From JBGPHT01 sp041484525 (GTDB lineage: Bacteria; Acidobacteriota; Terriglobia; Bryobacterales; Bryobacteraceae), in NCBI GenBank assembly GCA_041484525.1, contig JBGPHT010000017.1:1-64000 (forward strand): DNA of 64,000 bases, given 5' to 3'. The first letter of the stretch is position 1. Each line of letters begins with the position of its first letter. Both the position numbers and the translations under genes were made by a program. Shown piece after piece: positions 34,933-43,736 of the stretch. The notes under the pieces were generated by a model. That model saw only the letters and a program-made list of their open reading frames with translations. It had not been told where the DNA came from and searched no databases.

Positions 34933-36348
34933 ATGACGGCCTACGACGAAGTCCGCTACCCGACGCACCCGCGGCGCATCACGCATCCCGATCACCTGGC
35001 CGCCATGGGACATGTTTTCGGACTTAGTCCCGCGCCGCCCGCCGGCTGCCGCGTGCTCGAGCTGGCGTGCGGCGATGGCGGCAACCTCATCCCCATGGCG
35101 ATGTCGCTCCCCGGCGCGACCTTCATCGGCCTGGACCTCGCGGAGACCGCCATCGCCCGCGGCGCCGCGCGCATCGGCCAACTGGGACTTCGCAATATCC
35201 AGATCCAAGCCGCCGACCTCATGAACGCCGGCCGCGAACTCGGCGAATTCGACTACATCATCGCCCACGGTTTGTACTCCTGGGTGCCGGAGCCGGTGCG
35301 CGACCGCATTCTGGCGCTCTGCGACGAGATGCTTTCCCCCGCCGGCATTGCCTTCGTCAGCTACAACTGTTTTCCCGGACGGCACATCCGCAACCTGTTC
35401 CGGGAAATGATGCGCTATCACGCGACGCACTTTCCGGACCCCGGGCGGCAGGTGACGCAATCGCGCGCGCTGATGCGTTTTCTCGGCGACGTCGCCGAGG
35501 GCGACACCTACCGCGCCCTGCTGCGCGAAGAAGCCGAGAGCATCGCCAAGCGGGCCGCGGGCGCCATCTACCACGACGACCTGGCCGATATGAACGTGCC
35601 GCTCCTGTTCACGGATTTCATCCGGCACGCCGAGGCGCACCGCCTGCAATTCCTGGCCGAAGCCGAGTTCGCCGCCATGCACGATACCCACAATGCGCTG
35701 CGCGAAATGGAAGCCGGCACGATCGAGCGCCAGCAGTACCTGGATTTCGTCCGCTGCCGGAGCTTCCGCCAGACTCTGTTGTGCCGCGCCGGCGTGACGG
35801 TGGACCGACCCGTCCGCGCCGAGCGGCTGCGCGATCTATGCTTCTCGTCCATGGCGCGCGTTTCCAACCCGGGCGAGGAATCCGATTTCGAATCCAGGAG
35901 CGGCCGCGGCATCCAGACCGGTCATGCACTCGCGAAATCGGTTGTGTCCACGCTCATCGAGTCCTTTCCCGCCCGCCTGAATCTCGAGGCGATCATGCGC
36001 CGCGTGGGAACGGAAGACGAATCCGTGGTCCTGGAAATCCTGCTGGGATCGTTCACCGGCGCGGTGGTCGAGATCCATTCCGTGCCGGCGCCCTGTGCCG
36101 CTACCGCCGGCGAGCGCCCCATCGTGAGCCCCCTCGCCCGTCTGCAAGCCGCGGAAGGCATCCCGATGTCCACCATGACTCACATCGCCGTCATCATCGA
36201 GGACAGCATGGCCCAAAAGCTGATCGGCCTGCTGGACGGCACCCGCGACCGCGCCGCCCTGCTGCGCGAACTAGGTCCGCCCGCCGACGCGCAGAGCCTG
36301 GAAATCAGTTTGCAATCGTTGGCTCGCGAGGGACTGCTGATGGGGTAA
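34933..36348 (+). CDS. Class I methyltransferase with methyltransferase regulatory domain
   Basis: A 471-residue protein. Residues 41-51 (VLELACGDGGN) are the SAM loop, followed by GATFIGLDLAETAIARG and the post-strand-4 motif FDYIIAHGLYSWVPEPVRD. From about 215 to 300 comes the helical 'methyltransferase regulatory domain' found behind this type of enzyme (FTDFIRHAEAHRLQFLAEAEF), and the C-terminus resembles a PqqD/winged-helix-like segment (LLDGTRDRAALLREL). ATG 34933 is chosen over an upstream start because the conserved part begins at once (TAYDEVRYP). It diverges from the other methyltransferase with only 36 bp between start codons, so the two promoters overlap. Substrate unknown. Confidence 0.8.
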   Translation: MTAYDEVRYPTHPRRITHPDHLAAMGHVFGLSPAPPAGCRVLELACGDGGNLIPMAMSLPGATFIGLDLAETAIARGAARIGQLGLRNIQIQAADLMNAGRELGEFDYIIAHGLYSWVPEPVRDRILALCDEMLSPAGIAFVSYNCFPGRHIRNLFREMMRYHATHFPDPGRQVTQSRALMRFLGDVAEGDTYRALLREEAESIAKRAAGAIYHDDLADMNVPLLFTDFIRHAEAHRLQFLAEAEFAAMHDTHNALREMEAGTIERQQYLDFVRCRSFRQTLLCRAGVTVDRPVRAERLRDLCFSSMARVSNPGEESDFESRSGRGIQTGHALAKSVVSTLIESFPARLNLEAIMRRVGTEDESVVLEILLGSFTGAVVEIHSVPAPCAATAGERPIVSPLARLQAAEGIPMSTMTHIAVIIEDSMAQKLIGLLDGTRDRAALLRELGPPADAQSLEISLQSLAREGLLMG

Positions 36349-36385
36349 AGGAGTCTTGCGGCCGGTCGTGCCACGCCGCTACTTC

Positions 36386-36486
36386 TCACGGCCTCGTGAC
36401 CGCGGTTCGGTCACGACCAGCTTTCGGACATTGGAAACAAATGACTTCTGCCTCCCGCTGACCGAACCGCGGTCACGAGGCCGTGA
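36386..36486. repeat. Perfect 28-bp inverted repeat with nested palindromes
   Basis: Left arm 36386-36413 and right arm 36459-36486 are exact reverse complements over 28 bp, separated by 45 bp. Each arm holds two smaller hairpins: TCACG-GCCT-CGTGA and TGACCG-CGGTT-CGGTCA. The element lies between the end of the methyltransferase gene and the end of the toxin-antitoxin pair. It is far more symmetric than a terminator and looks like a REP/BIME or miniature transposable element. No other copy was noticed by eye in the window. Confidence 0.85.
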
Positions 36487-36525
36487 TGTCCTCGCTCACG
36501 CGCGTCCCGAACCGCCGCCAACATA

Positions 36526-36873
36526 TCAACAACGGAACGTACTCATAGTCGCGTCGCGCACGACAACCAGCAAGTTTGGCCATTCGTCATCCCGAAAGCG
36601 TTCAAGCATCCGCATCACGGAGTTGTGGATCGTGCGCCGGTTGGGTTGCCGGAGGCGAACCACGAGGATCCACCAATGCGGCGACGTTCGATATTCGGTG
36701 AACCCTTTATCGGTCGTGACCAACAGCCGGCTCTCATCCACGACAATCTGCCAAAGCTCGGCGTCAGGAATACCCTGTTCGGCGGTCCCGCGCACATCTC
36801 TCACTTCGTGGCCGAGCGAACGAAGACTGTCCACGGTCATCCGTGGAATGTTCTCATCCACCAGGATCTTCAT
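36526..36873 (-). CDS. DUF5615 PIN-like toxin
   Basis: A 115-residue PIN-like protein. MKILVDENIPRM opens with the metal-binding aspartate strand; TTDKGFTEYR carries the second acidic residue on a T-x-D-K-x-F motif typical of DUF5615, and VVRLRQPNRRTI follows. Such proteins are presumed RNases. The gene starts 3 bp after the DUF433 gene and so forms a classic antitoxin-toxin pair. It sits within the T6SS region but is more likely an independent selfish module. The last residues (TMSTFRC) are unremarkable. Confidence 0.8.
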   Translation of the reverse strand: MKILVDENIPRMTVDSLRSLGHEVRDVRGTAEQGIPDAELWQIVVDESRLLVTTDKGFTEYRTSPHWWILVVRLRQPNRRTIHNSVMRMLERFRDDEWPNLLVVVRDATMSTFRC

Positions 36874-36876
36874 CCG

Positions 36877-37110
36877 CTAGAGGTTCGCGGCCTCTATGGG
36901 CGTCACCTGTTCCTCCGCAAGCGCAGCGGCATAGTCGAGACAGGCCATGATGTCTTCTCGCGAGAGCGAAGGATACTCCGCGAGCAGATCCTCAACCGTG
37001 TCGCCGCTGGCCAGCATGCGCACAACCTGGTGGACGGGAATCCGCGTACCTTTCACGCACGCCTGTCCGTGGCAGATGCTCGAATTGATCGCGATACGAT
37101 CGAACGGCAT
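36877..37110 (-). CDS. DUF433 antitoxin
   Basis: A 77-residue protein of the DUF433 family. The signature is complete: INSSICHGQACVKGTRIPV (residues 7-25), then VVRMLASGDTVEDLLAEYP and LSREDIMACLDYAAALAEE. DUF433 proteins have a winged-helix-like fold and pair with DUF5615 toxins. ATG 37110 is chosen because GGAGGG lies 10 bp upstream; the open frame begins about 40 codons earlier but lacks homology. It probably also represses its own promoter, which would lie in the 80 bp shared with the divergent tssK paralogue. Confidence 0.82.
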   Translation of the reverse strand: MPFDRIAINSSICHGQACVKGTRIPVHQVVRMLASGDTVEDLLAEYPSLSREDIMACLDYAAALAEEQVTPIEAANL

Positions 37111-37192
37111 TGACTGATGTCCCTCCACCAGTGTACTCCGCGCCCTCTTCTCCAATTCCCACCAGCGCAACCAATCTGCTACTGTGAACGCA

Positions 37193-38569
37193 ATGAAACG
37201 CCTCCAACCGGTCATCTGGACCAAAGGCACGTTCCTCAGCCCACAGCACCTCCAGCTTCAGGATCGCTTCCTCGAAAACCTGCTCCAGTTCCAACTCGAG
37301 AGCCTCTCCTTCCGGCCCTGGGGATTCCGCTCGCTGCAGATCTCGCAGGAATCTCTCGCCGCTGGCGCGCTCGGCGTCTCCAGCGCATCCGGCATTCTGC
37401 CCGACGGTCTCCTCTTCGAAATCCCCGGCTCCGACGCGGCACCGCCGCCCAAGCAGCTCGCCGAATGTTTCGAGCCCGATCAGACTTCGCTCGATCTCTT
37501 CCTCGCCGTGCCGCAATATCGCGAGCGCGGCCTCAACGTGGCCTCCACTGCGCGTGAGGGCGGAGCCCGTTATCGCGCCGAGATCGAGTTGTTCCGCGAC
37601 GAGAACACCGGCCTCTCCGAGAAGCCCGTCCAGGTGGCGCGCAAGAATCTGCGCCTGCTCACCGAAGGCGAAGCGCGCGAGGGCTACTCGCTACTGCGCA
37701 CCGCCCGCGTCTTGCGCACGCCGGCCGGAACCTACCAGCTCGATCCGCGTTTCGTGCCGCCGCTGCTCGATTTCAACGCCAGCGATTACCTGGTCGCCAT
37801 CGCCCGGCGTCTGGTCGAAATCCTCAGCGCGCGTTCCAGTTCCATCGCCGGCATGCGGCGCCAGAAGAATCAGAGCCTCGCCGATTTCACCGCCGCCGAC
37901 GTCGCCAGTTTCTGGCTGCTCTACACCATCAACACCGCCTTCCCCACCTTCCGCCACCTGTTCGAGACGCGCGGCGGCCACCCCGAAACGCTCTTCGCCG
38001 CCATGCTCTCGCTGGCTGGCTCGCTCACCACGTTCGCCGTCAACATCCACCCGCGCGACCTCCCGGCCTACGACCACGACGATCTGGGCCGCTGCTTCAC
38101 CGAGCTGGATGAAAAGCTGCGCATGATGCTCGAAACCGTGGTGCCGAGCAATTTCGTATCGCTGCCGTTGAAGCTGGTGCAGCCCTCCATCTACGCCGCT
38201 TCGATCGACAACGACAAGTACCTCGTTAACACCAAGATGTACCTGGCGATCGCCGCCGAAGCCAGCCAGGCTGAAATAGTCGGCAAGACTCCGCAGCTCG
38301 TGAAGGTCTGCTCCGCCAGCCACATCGAGCACCTGGTGCGGCAGGCGCTCGCCGGCGTATCCCTCACCTACGTGCCCGCGCCCCCCAGCGCCATCCCCGT
38401 CAAGCTCAACTATCAGTACTTCAGCCTCAGCCAGTCCGGCGTGGCGTGGGAAGCCATACAGCGCGCACGCAACCTCGCCGCCTATGTGCCCGGCGACCTG
38501 CCCAATCCTCAGTTAGAATTGATCATCCTCCTGCCGGCGGCGCAAGCCGTGCTTCCGCCCGGCACGTAA
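37193..38569 (+). CDS. tssK: TssK-like baseplate protein, divergent paralogue
   Basis: A 458-residue TssK (VasE/ImpJ). TssK trimers connect the baseplate to TssM and TssL in the membrane. The start fits the family, RLQPVIWTKGTFLSPQHLQL, as do GILPDGLLFEIPGSDAA, RFVPPLLDFNASDYL, FWLLYTINTAFPTFRHLFE, FAVNIHPRDLPAYDHDDLG and the C-terminal IQRARNLAAYVPGDLPNPQ. It is clearly weaker in places than the second copy at 43737 (for instance W-T-K-G-T-F-L-S-P instead of W-S-E-G-M-Y-L-G-P). ATG 37193 is preferred over GTG 37184. It is followed after 10 bp by the RsbU-like phosphatase gene. Confidence 0.85.
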   Translation: MKRLQPVIWTKGTFLSPQHLQLQDRFLENLLQFQLESLSFRPWGFRSLQISQESLAAGALGVSSASGILPDGLLFEIPGSDAAPPPKQLAECFEPDQTSLDLFLAVPQYRERGLNVASTAREGGARYRAEIELFRDENTGLSEKPVQVARKNLRLLTEGEAREGYSLLRTARVLRTPAGTYQLDPRFVPPLLDFNASDYLVAIARRLVEILSARSSSIAGMRRQKNQSLADFTAADVASFWLLYTINTAFPTFRHLFETRGGHPETLFAAMLSLAGSLTTFAVNIHPRDLPAYDHDDLGRCFTELDEKLRMMLETVVPSNFVSLPLKLVQPSIYAASIDNDKYLVNTKMYLAIAAEASQAEIVGKTPQLVKVCSASHIEHLVRQALAGVSLTYVPAPPSAIPVKLNYQYFSLSQSGVAWEAIQRARNLAAYVPGDLPNPQLELIILLPAAQAVLPPGT

Positions 38570-38579
38570 CGGGAACGCA

Positions 38580-41124
38580 ATGGACAGCGCCGCGCGCCGG
38601 CCTTACCTCTTCCTCGCGATTCTGTTTGCCATCGCCGTTGCCGGCCAGGTCACGTTCAGCATTGACGTCTTCCGCGATCTTACCGGCGACTACATGTGGC
38701 GGCCCTTCGACATCGGCCGTCCCTGGCCCAGCGTCCTGCGCGTGGACCAGGAGGCCAAAGTTGCCGGCCTCGCACCCGGCGACCGCATCGTCACCATCGA
38801 CGGCAGAGCCCTGCGCGGGTGGCAGGACTGGGCGTGCGTTCTCCGCGCCAAGCATCCCGGCCAGTCGCTCGACGTAGTGGTGAACCGCGGCGGGCAGGCT
38901 ACTCAATATCAGGTGCCGATGCGTCCCATCTTCCGCGGCACTTCGTATTTCTTCTGGTTCTTTGCCTCCATCACCTGGTTCCTGCTGCCCTGGCTATCGA
39001 TCCTGCTCGGCTTCTGGGTGGTCGCCGTGCGCCCACGCGATCGCCTCGCCTGGCTCCTGCTCGGCATTCTCATCGGCATGAGCCAGTTGAACCGGCCCAG
39101 CGTGCTCGACGCGCGCGGCTGGCCGGCGTGGATCGGCCTCACGTCTTTCATCTACCGCGATCTGGCGCAATCCGCCTGGTCGGTGTGTATGCTGCTGTTC
39201 GGTTTCTACTTCCCGCAGCGCTGGAGTTTCGACCGTCGATTCCCGTGGATCAAGTGGCTGCCCATCATACCCGTGGTGGTGCTGGCGCTATGGGACGCGG
39301 CGCGCGATCTCGGCTACTCGATCGACTATGTTGCCGCCGATCGCCTGATCCCGCCGCTGCCTCTGCCGGGATGGCTGATCATGCTGCTCATGATGGCCTG
39401 CACCGGATTCTTCTTCCCGGCCATCTTTCACAAGTACAACGAAGCGGGACTCGCGTCCGACGACCGCCGCCGCCTGAAGCTGCTCTATTGGGGCGTGACC
39501 GCTGCCTTGAGCCCCATGTTCCTGCTGATCCTCTATGACTTCGCTGTGAATCATCGCGGCCCGAACGATTCCGACGGGCTGCTGCTCGCCTTCGCCCTGA
39601 TGGCGATGGTGATCTTCCCCATCACCATGGCGTACGTCATTGTGGTGCACCGCGCGCTCGACGTTCGCGTGGTGCTGCGCCAGGGAATGCAGTACGCACT
39701 GGCGCGCCGCGGTGTCCGCGTCATTCAGGGCATACTCACAGCGGCCATCGTGTTCACCGCCGCGACCTCGCTCGATTCCTCCATCTCCCGCCCGCAGAAG
39801 TTCACCATCATCGCGATCGGCGTCGTGGTCGTGCTCCGCATTCGCGATCTGGGCGAGCGCGTCCGCCGCTGGGTCGACCGCAAGTTCTTTCGCGAGGCCT
39901 TCAACGCCGAGCAGATCCTGGGCGACCTGAGCGAGGAGGTCCGCGGCATCCTTGAGAAGGAGACGCTGCTCCAGACCGTCGCGCCGCATCTCGGAATCGC
40001 TGCACGTGGAGCGCATCGCCGTCATGCTCCAGGAGGGCGGGCTGTATCGGCCGGCGCTCGCCACCGGCTATCCCGCGCCGCTCGATGTCGTGATGCCGCC
40101 GGAGGCGCCCAGCGTCGAACGGATGCGCCGCTCGCGCGAGCCTGTCGCCGTGAACGAGCACACCCCGGAGATCGAACGCAAAGCGCTCGGCCTGCTGGAT
40201 GCGCAGCTTCTGTTGCCGCTGGCGTCCCACACGGAGCTGCTCGGATTCATCAGCCTGGGACCGAAGAAATCGGAAGAGCCGTACTCGCGCAGCGACACCC
40301 TGCTGCTGCGCTCGGTGGCATCGCAGACCGGCCTGGCACTCGAAAACAGCCGCCTCTCGGAAGCCATCGCGCACGAAATTGCGCAGCGCGAGATGCTCAG
40401 CCGCGAGATGGAAATTGCCCGCGAGGTGCAGGAGCGCCTCTTCCCGCAGAACAAGCCCGAGATCGCCGCGCTCGAATATGCCGGCCACTGCCGGCCCGCG
40501 CAAGGCGTCGGCGGCGACTACTACGATTTCCTGGCGCTCGCCAGCGGACGGCTCGGCCTCGCCATCGGCGATGTCTCGGGCAAAGGCGTCCCTGCCGCGC
40601 TCTTGATGGCGAGCCTGCAAGCGTCGGTGCGCGGCCAGTCGCAATCGTCGGACAGCAATGTTGCCGGCCTTATCGCCACCGTCAATCGACTGGTCTGCGA
40701 TGCTTCGCCTGAGAACCGCTACGCCACGTTCTTCTACGCCCAGTTCGACCCCGCTACGCGAAAGCTTACGTACACGAACGGCGGCCACAACCCCCCCATG
40801 CTGGTGCGCGGCAGTGAAGTCGTCCACCTCGAAGTAGGTGGTCCGCCGGTGGGATTGTTCCGCCTGTCGGCATACGAGCAGGATGAGGTGCAGCTCGAGC
40901 CCGGCGACCTATTGGTGCTCTACACCGACGGCATCAGCGAAGCGGAAAATCCGGCCGAAGAGGAGTGGGGCGAAGACGCGCTGCTCGCGACCGCGCGCGC
41001 CTGCGCCGATCTCCCACCGACAGAAACGATCAGGCGCATCATGCAAGCTGCCGACGCCTTCTCCGCCGGCGCGCCGCAGCACGACGACATGACGCTGGTG
41101 ATCGCGCGCGTGCTCTCCGCCTGA
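38580..41124 (+). pseudogene. PDZ - membrane - GAF - RsbU/SpoIIE-type phosphatase, one frameshift
   Basis: One locus of about 848 codons, read in two frames. The first (38580 to about 39985) has a TM helix (7-27), an extracytoplasmic PDZ domain (KVAGLAPGDRIVTIDGRAL, about 60-110), then about six TM helices (115-390), and the start of a GAF domain. The second (about 39986-41124) gives the rest of the GAF (SESLHVERIAVMLQEGGLY) and a PP2C/SpoIIE domain with REMEIAREVQERLFPQ, VGGDYYDFL, IGDVSGKGVPAALLMA, GGHNPPML and DDMTLVIARV, so all metal-binding aspartates are present. The break is at about 39979-39986 (two bases missing or one extra in GTCGCGCCGC). It follows tssK copy 1 by 10 bp and meets the repeat protein tail to tail. 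Probable role: serine phosphatase in a signalling switch. Confidence 0.8.
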
Positions 41125-41126
41125 TC

Positions 41127-43667
41127 TTACTTGTGTACCAGCACGTACACGATAAATCCGCCCGCCAGAAACGCCAGCAGGCAGAAGATGCCGATCAGCA
41201 GCATGTTGGTGGAGATCCCCTTCGCCGGCGGAGCCGTGGGGGCCTGCGGCATGTTCATCTGCGGCGCTTGCGGCACGTTCATCTGCGGCGCCTGCGGCAG
41301 GCTCATCTGCGGAACCTGCGGCATCTGCGGCATCTGGGGCGCCTGCGGAACCTGCGGCGTGGACATCATGCGCGTGTATTCGCTCGGCCCCTGCGGCACC
41401 GCGGGCATATTGGGTACGGCGGGCGGCGTACGAAACGCCTGCGTCGCGCCGCCTCCGCCGTACTGTGACGAGGGAGGTGCCGGGGCTTGCGGCGTCCCTG
41501 AAGCTGGTGTACCGGCGCCAGGCGTCGAGAACATGCGCGTGTAGTCTCCCGGACCCGACCTTTGCTGGGTGGGCGCAGCCGGTGCTGCCGGAGCCGCCGG
41601 TGGGAATGCGGGAGCTGAAGGAAACGCGGGCCCCGGTCCCGCGCCCGGCGGAGGCGCCTTGAAGAACTTTGTGAATTCGCCCCCTTCTGCGGGAGGCTCG
41701 GGTTTCGATGCTCCAGGTGCCGGCGCTTGAAACATCCGCGTGAATTCACCTGGCGTCGGAGGGCTTGCCTTCTGCGGTGATTCTTGCGGCCAATCTCCCG
41801 ACGCTGGCGCATGCGGCAGCGGCGATTGAAACATCCTGGTGAACTCTCCGGCGTGTGGATCTGGGGGTGCCTGCGGTGGCGCAGATGCGGGCGGCTTCGC
41901 TGGCGGGACCTCCCCGACCGGTTGAGCTGGCGATTGGAACATCTGAGTGAACTCTCCGGCCGGCGATGCGCCTGGCGTCGGCGGAGCAGCGGACATAGGC
42001 GGCGGTGCTGGCGGTGGCGCGGGCGGTCTCGATGGTGGAGCCGCTGGAGTCTCTTCCCCGACAGGTTGTCCGGGCGATTGAAACATCTGGGTGAACCCAC
42101 CGGCCGGCGATGCTGGCGGTGTCTGCGGCGGAGCAGTCGCCGGTGGCAGTGCCGACGGTGGCGCGGGCGGTCTCGATGGCGGGGCCGCTGGAGTCACCTC
42201 CGCGACTGGTTGCGTCGGCGCTTGAAACATCCTGGTGAACTCTCCGGCCTGCGATGCGGCTGGCGTCGGCGGTAGAGCGGCCGCAGGCGGAGCGGGCGGT
42301 CTTGCTGGCGGAGCCGCCGGAGTCGCTTCCCCGACCGGTTGCCCGGGCGATTGAAACATCTGAGTGAACTCGCCTGCCTGCGATGCAGGCGGTGTCTGCA
42401 CTGGAGCGGCCGCAGGCGGCGGTGCGGGCGGTGGCACTGGTGGCGGACTCGGTTGGACAGCCGCCGGTGTCGGCGGTGGCGCGGCCACTGGCGGCGGAAC
42501 CGCGGCAGGTGTCGGAGCCTGCGATGCCTGAGGCGGCGTCCCCGGCGAAGATACAACCGGCGGCGTCACAGCCTGAAACATCTTCGTGAACTCGCCAGCC
42601 TGAGACGGGGGCGGCTGCGGCGCCACTGGCATCACCGGCGAAGATTCAATCGGCGGTGTCACAGCCTGGAACATCTTGGTAAACTCACCAGCCCGAGCAC
42701 CGGGCGGCGGCGATGGTGGCATTGGCGCCACCGGTGAAGATTCAACTGGCGGCGGCACCGCCTGGAACATCTTCGTGAACTCGCCAGCCTGGGCACCGGG
42801 CGGCTGCGCTGCGGACGCTGGCGCCGGAAAAGGTTCGATCGGCGGCGGCACCGCCTGAAACATTTTCGTGAACTCGCCAGCCTGAGCGGGAGGCTGCGGC
42901 TGTGCTGCCGATGCCGGCGCCAACGGTGAAGATGCAACCGGTGGAGGCACAGCCTCAAACATCTTCGAGAACTCTCCCGCCTGCGCCGCTGGCTGCGGAG
43001 TCTGCGATGCCTCTCCCGGCGTCACCGGCAAAGGTTCGACTGGCGGAGGCACAGCCTGAAACATCTTGGTGAACTCTCCCGGCTGCGCCGCCGGCGGCTG
43101 CGGCTGCGACGCCAGGGGCGGCGCGGTCTGAGCGGCAGGCTCCGGCGGCTGTGAAGCGTGCGCCATCGGGGCCGGTCCCGCCTGATTCGGCGGCCCCACC
43201 ATCCGGATGAACTCGCCGGGCTTGGCGGGCGTCACCGGCGGCTTCGGCGGCGCGGCCGGAGCAACCGGCGCAACCGGCGCTGGTTCGACCGCGGAACCCG
43301 CCTGCGCCGGCACCTTCCACGTCCCGGCTCGCGTGAACTCCTTCTCGCCCGGCGGCGCGGCCGCGCGTTCCTGTTCGTCCAGCCATTCGAGCAAATGATG
43401 GTACGGCGGCGCGACCGTCACCACATAAATGGTCCCGTCGTTGTCCCCCACTTCGATCAGCTTCGACATCGATTGCGGCGGCATCCCGCGCAAACGCGCC
43501 AGCAGCGACTCGTTCTCCGGAGTCTTCCCGCCTACCAACAGGTGCACCGACACGGTGCGGCTCGTCGCCCGCTGCCGCGCGCGAAAACTACGCGTGCCTT
43601 CTCCTGCCAGCGGCTCGATCAGCTCGTACTTTTGATAGAAGTCCATGGGCCGGCCTGCCCTCATCAT
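41127..43667 (-). CDS. Kinase N-lobe-like protein with ~15 GEFTKMF repeats and a C-terminal membrane anchor
   Basis: An 846-residue protein of a type I cannot name. Residues about 9-105 look like only the N-lobe and hinge of a Ser/Thr kinase (YELIEPLAGEGTRSFRARQR, VSVHLLVGG, SKLIEVGDNDGTIYVVTVAP, LLEWLDEQE); no catalytic loop or DFG follows, so it cannot be an active kinase. Then come about 650 residues of Pro/Ala-rich sequence with the motif [GA]GEFT[KRQ]MF[QE] repeated about every 35 residues, then 'NMPQAP'-type repeats, and one TM helix (about 818-842, LLIGIFCLLAFLAGGFIVYVL). The long part should be cytoplasmic and disordered if the anchor is a tail anchor. It diverges from tssK copy 2 and converges on the phosphatase. 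A binding scaffold is inferred. Confidence 0.8.
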   Translation of the reverse strand: MMRAGRPMDFYQKYELIEPLAGEGTRSFRARQRATSRTVSVHLLVGGKTPENESLLARLRGMPPQSMSKLIEVGDNDGTIYVVTVAPPYHHLLEWLDEQERAAAPPGEKEFTRAGTWKVPAQAGSAVEPAPVAPVAPAAPPKPPVTPAKPGEFIRMVGPPNQAGPAPMAHASQPPEPAAQTAPPLASQPQPPAAQPGEFTKMFQAVPPPVEPLPVTPGEASQTPQPAAQAGEFSKMFEAVPPPVASSPLAPASAAQPQPPAQAGEFTKMFQAVPPPIEPFPAPASAAQPPGAQAGEFTKMFQAVPPPVESSPVAPMPPSPPPGARAGEFTKMFQAVTPPIESSPVMPVAPQPPPSQAGEFTKMFQAVTPPVVSSPGTPPQASQAPTPAAVPPPVAAPPPTPAAVQPSPPPVPPPAPPPAAAPVQTPPASQAGEFTQMFQSPGQPVGEATPAAPPARPPAPPAAALPPTPAASQAGEFTRMFQAPTQPVAEVTPAAPPSRPPAPPSALPPATAPPQTPPASPAGGFTQMFQSPGQPVGEETPAAPPSRPPAPPPAPPPMSAAPPTPGASPAGEFTQMFQSPAQPVGEVPPAKPPASAPPQAPPDPHAGEFTRMFQSPLPHAPASGDWPQESPQKASPPTPGEFTRMFQAPAPGASKPEPPAEGGEFTKFFKAPPPGAGPGPAFPSAPAFPPAAPAAPAAPTQQRSGPGDYTRMFSTPGAGTPASGTPQAPAPPSSQYGGGGATQAFRTPPAVPNMPAVPQGPSEYTRMMSTPQVPQAPQMPQMPQVPQMSLPQAPQMNVPQAPQMNMPQAPTAPPAKGISTNMLLIGIFCLLAFLAGGFIVYVLVHK
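41360..43225 (-). repeat. Tandem GEFTKMF-motif coding repeats
   Basis: About 15 coding units, each with GEFTKMFQ or a variant (GEFIRMV, GEFSKMFE, GEFTQMFQ, GEFTRMFQ, GEFTKFFK, GDYTRMFS, SEYTRMMS), separated by 20-45 residues of Pro/Ala/Ser. The conserved core is acidic residue - aromatic - Thr - Lys/Arg/Gln - Met - Phe; Thr is kept in all but two units. Confidence 0.9.
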
Positions 43668-43736
43668 GGCACCGCGCCGCGCGTTCGTCCAGAGCGCCTG
43701 GGCTGTCGCCTGATGTATAGTGGCCTCACAGGACCT

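Noticed and set aside
34897..35691. Upstream extension of the minus-strand methyltransferase
   Set aside because: Lies wholly antisense to the divergent methyltransferase and lacks homology; ATG 34896 begins the believable protein.
41350..43230. Periodic DNA repeats that might be taken for a CRISPR or satellite array
   Set aside because: The repeats are imperfect, in register with codons, and encode the GEFTKMF units of a single long protein; unit spacing varies.
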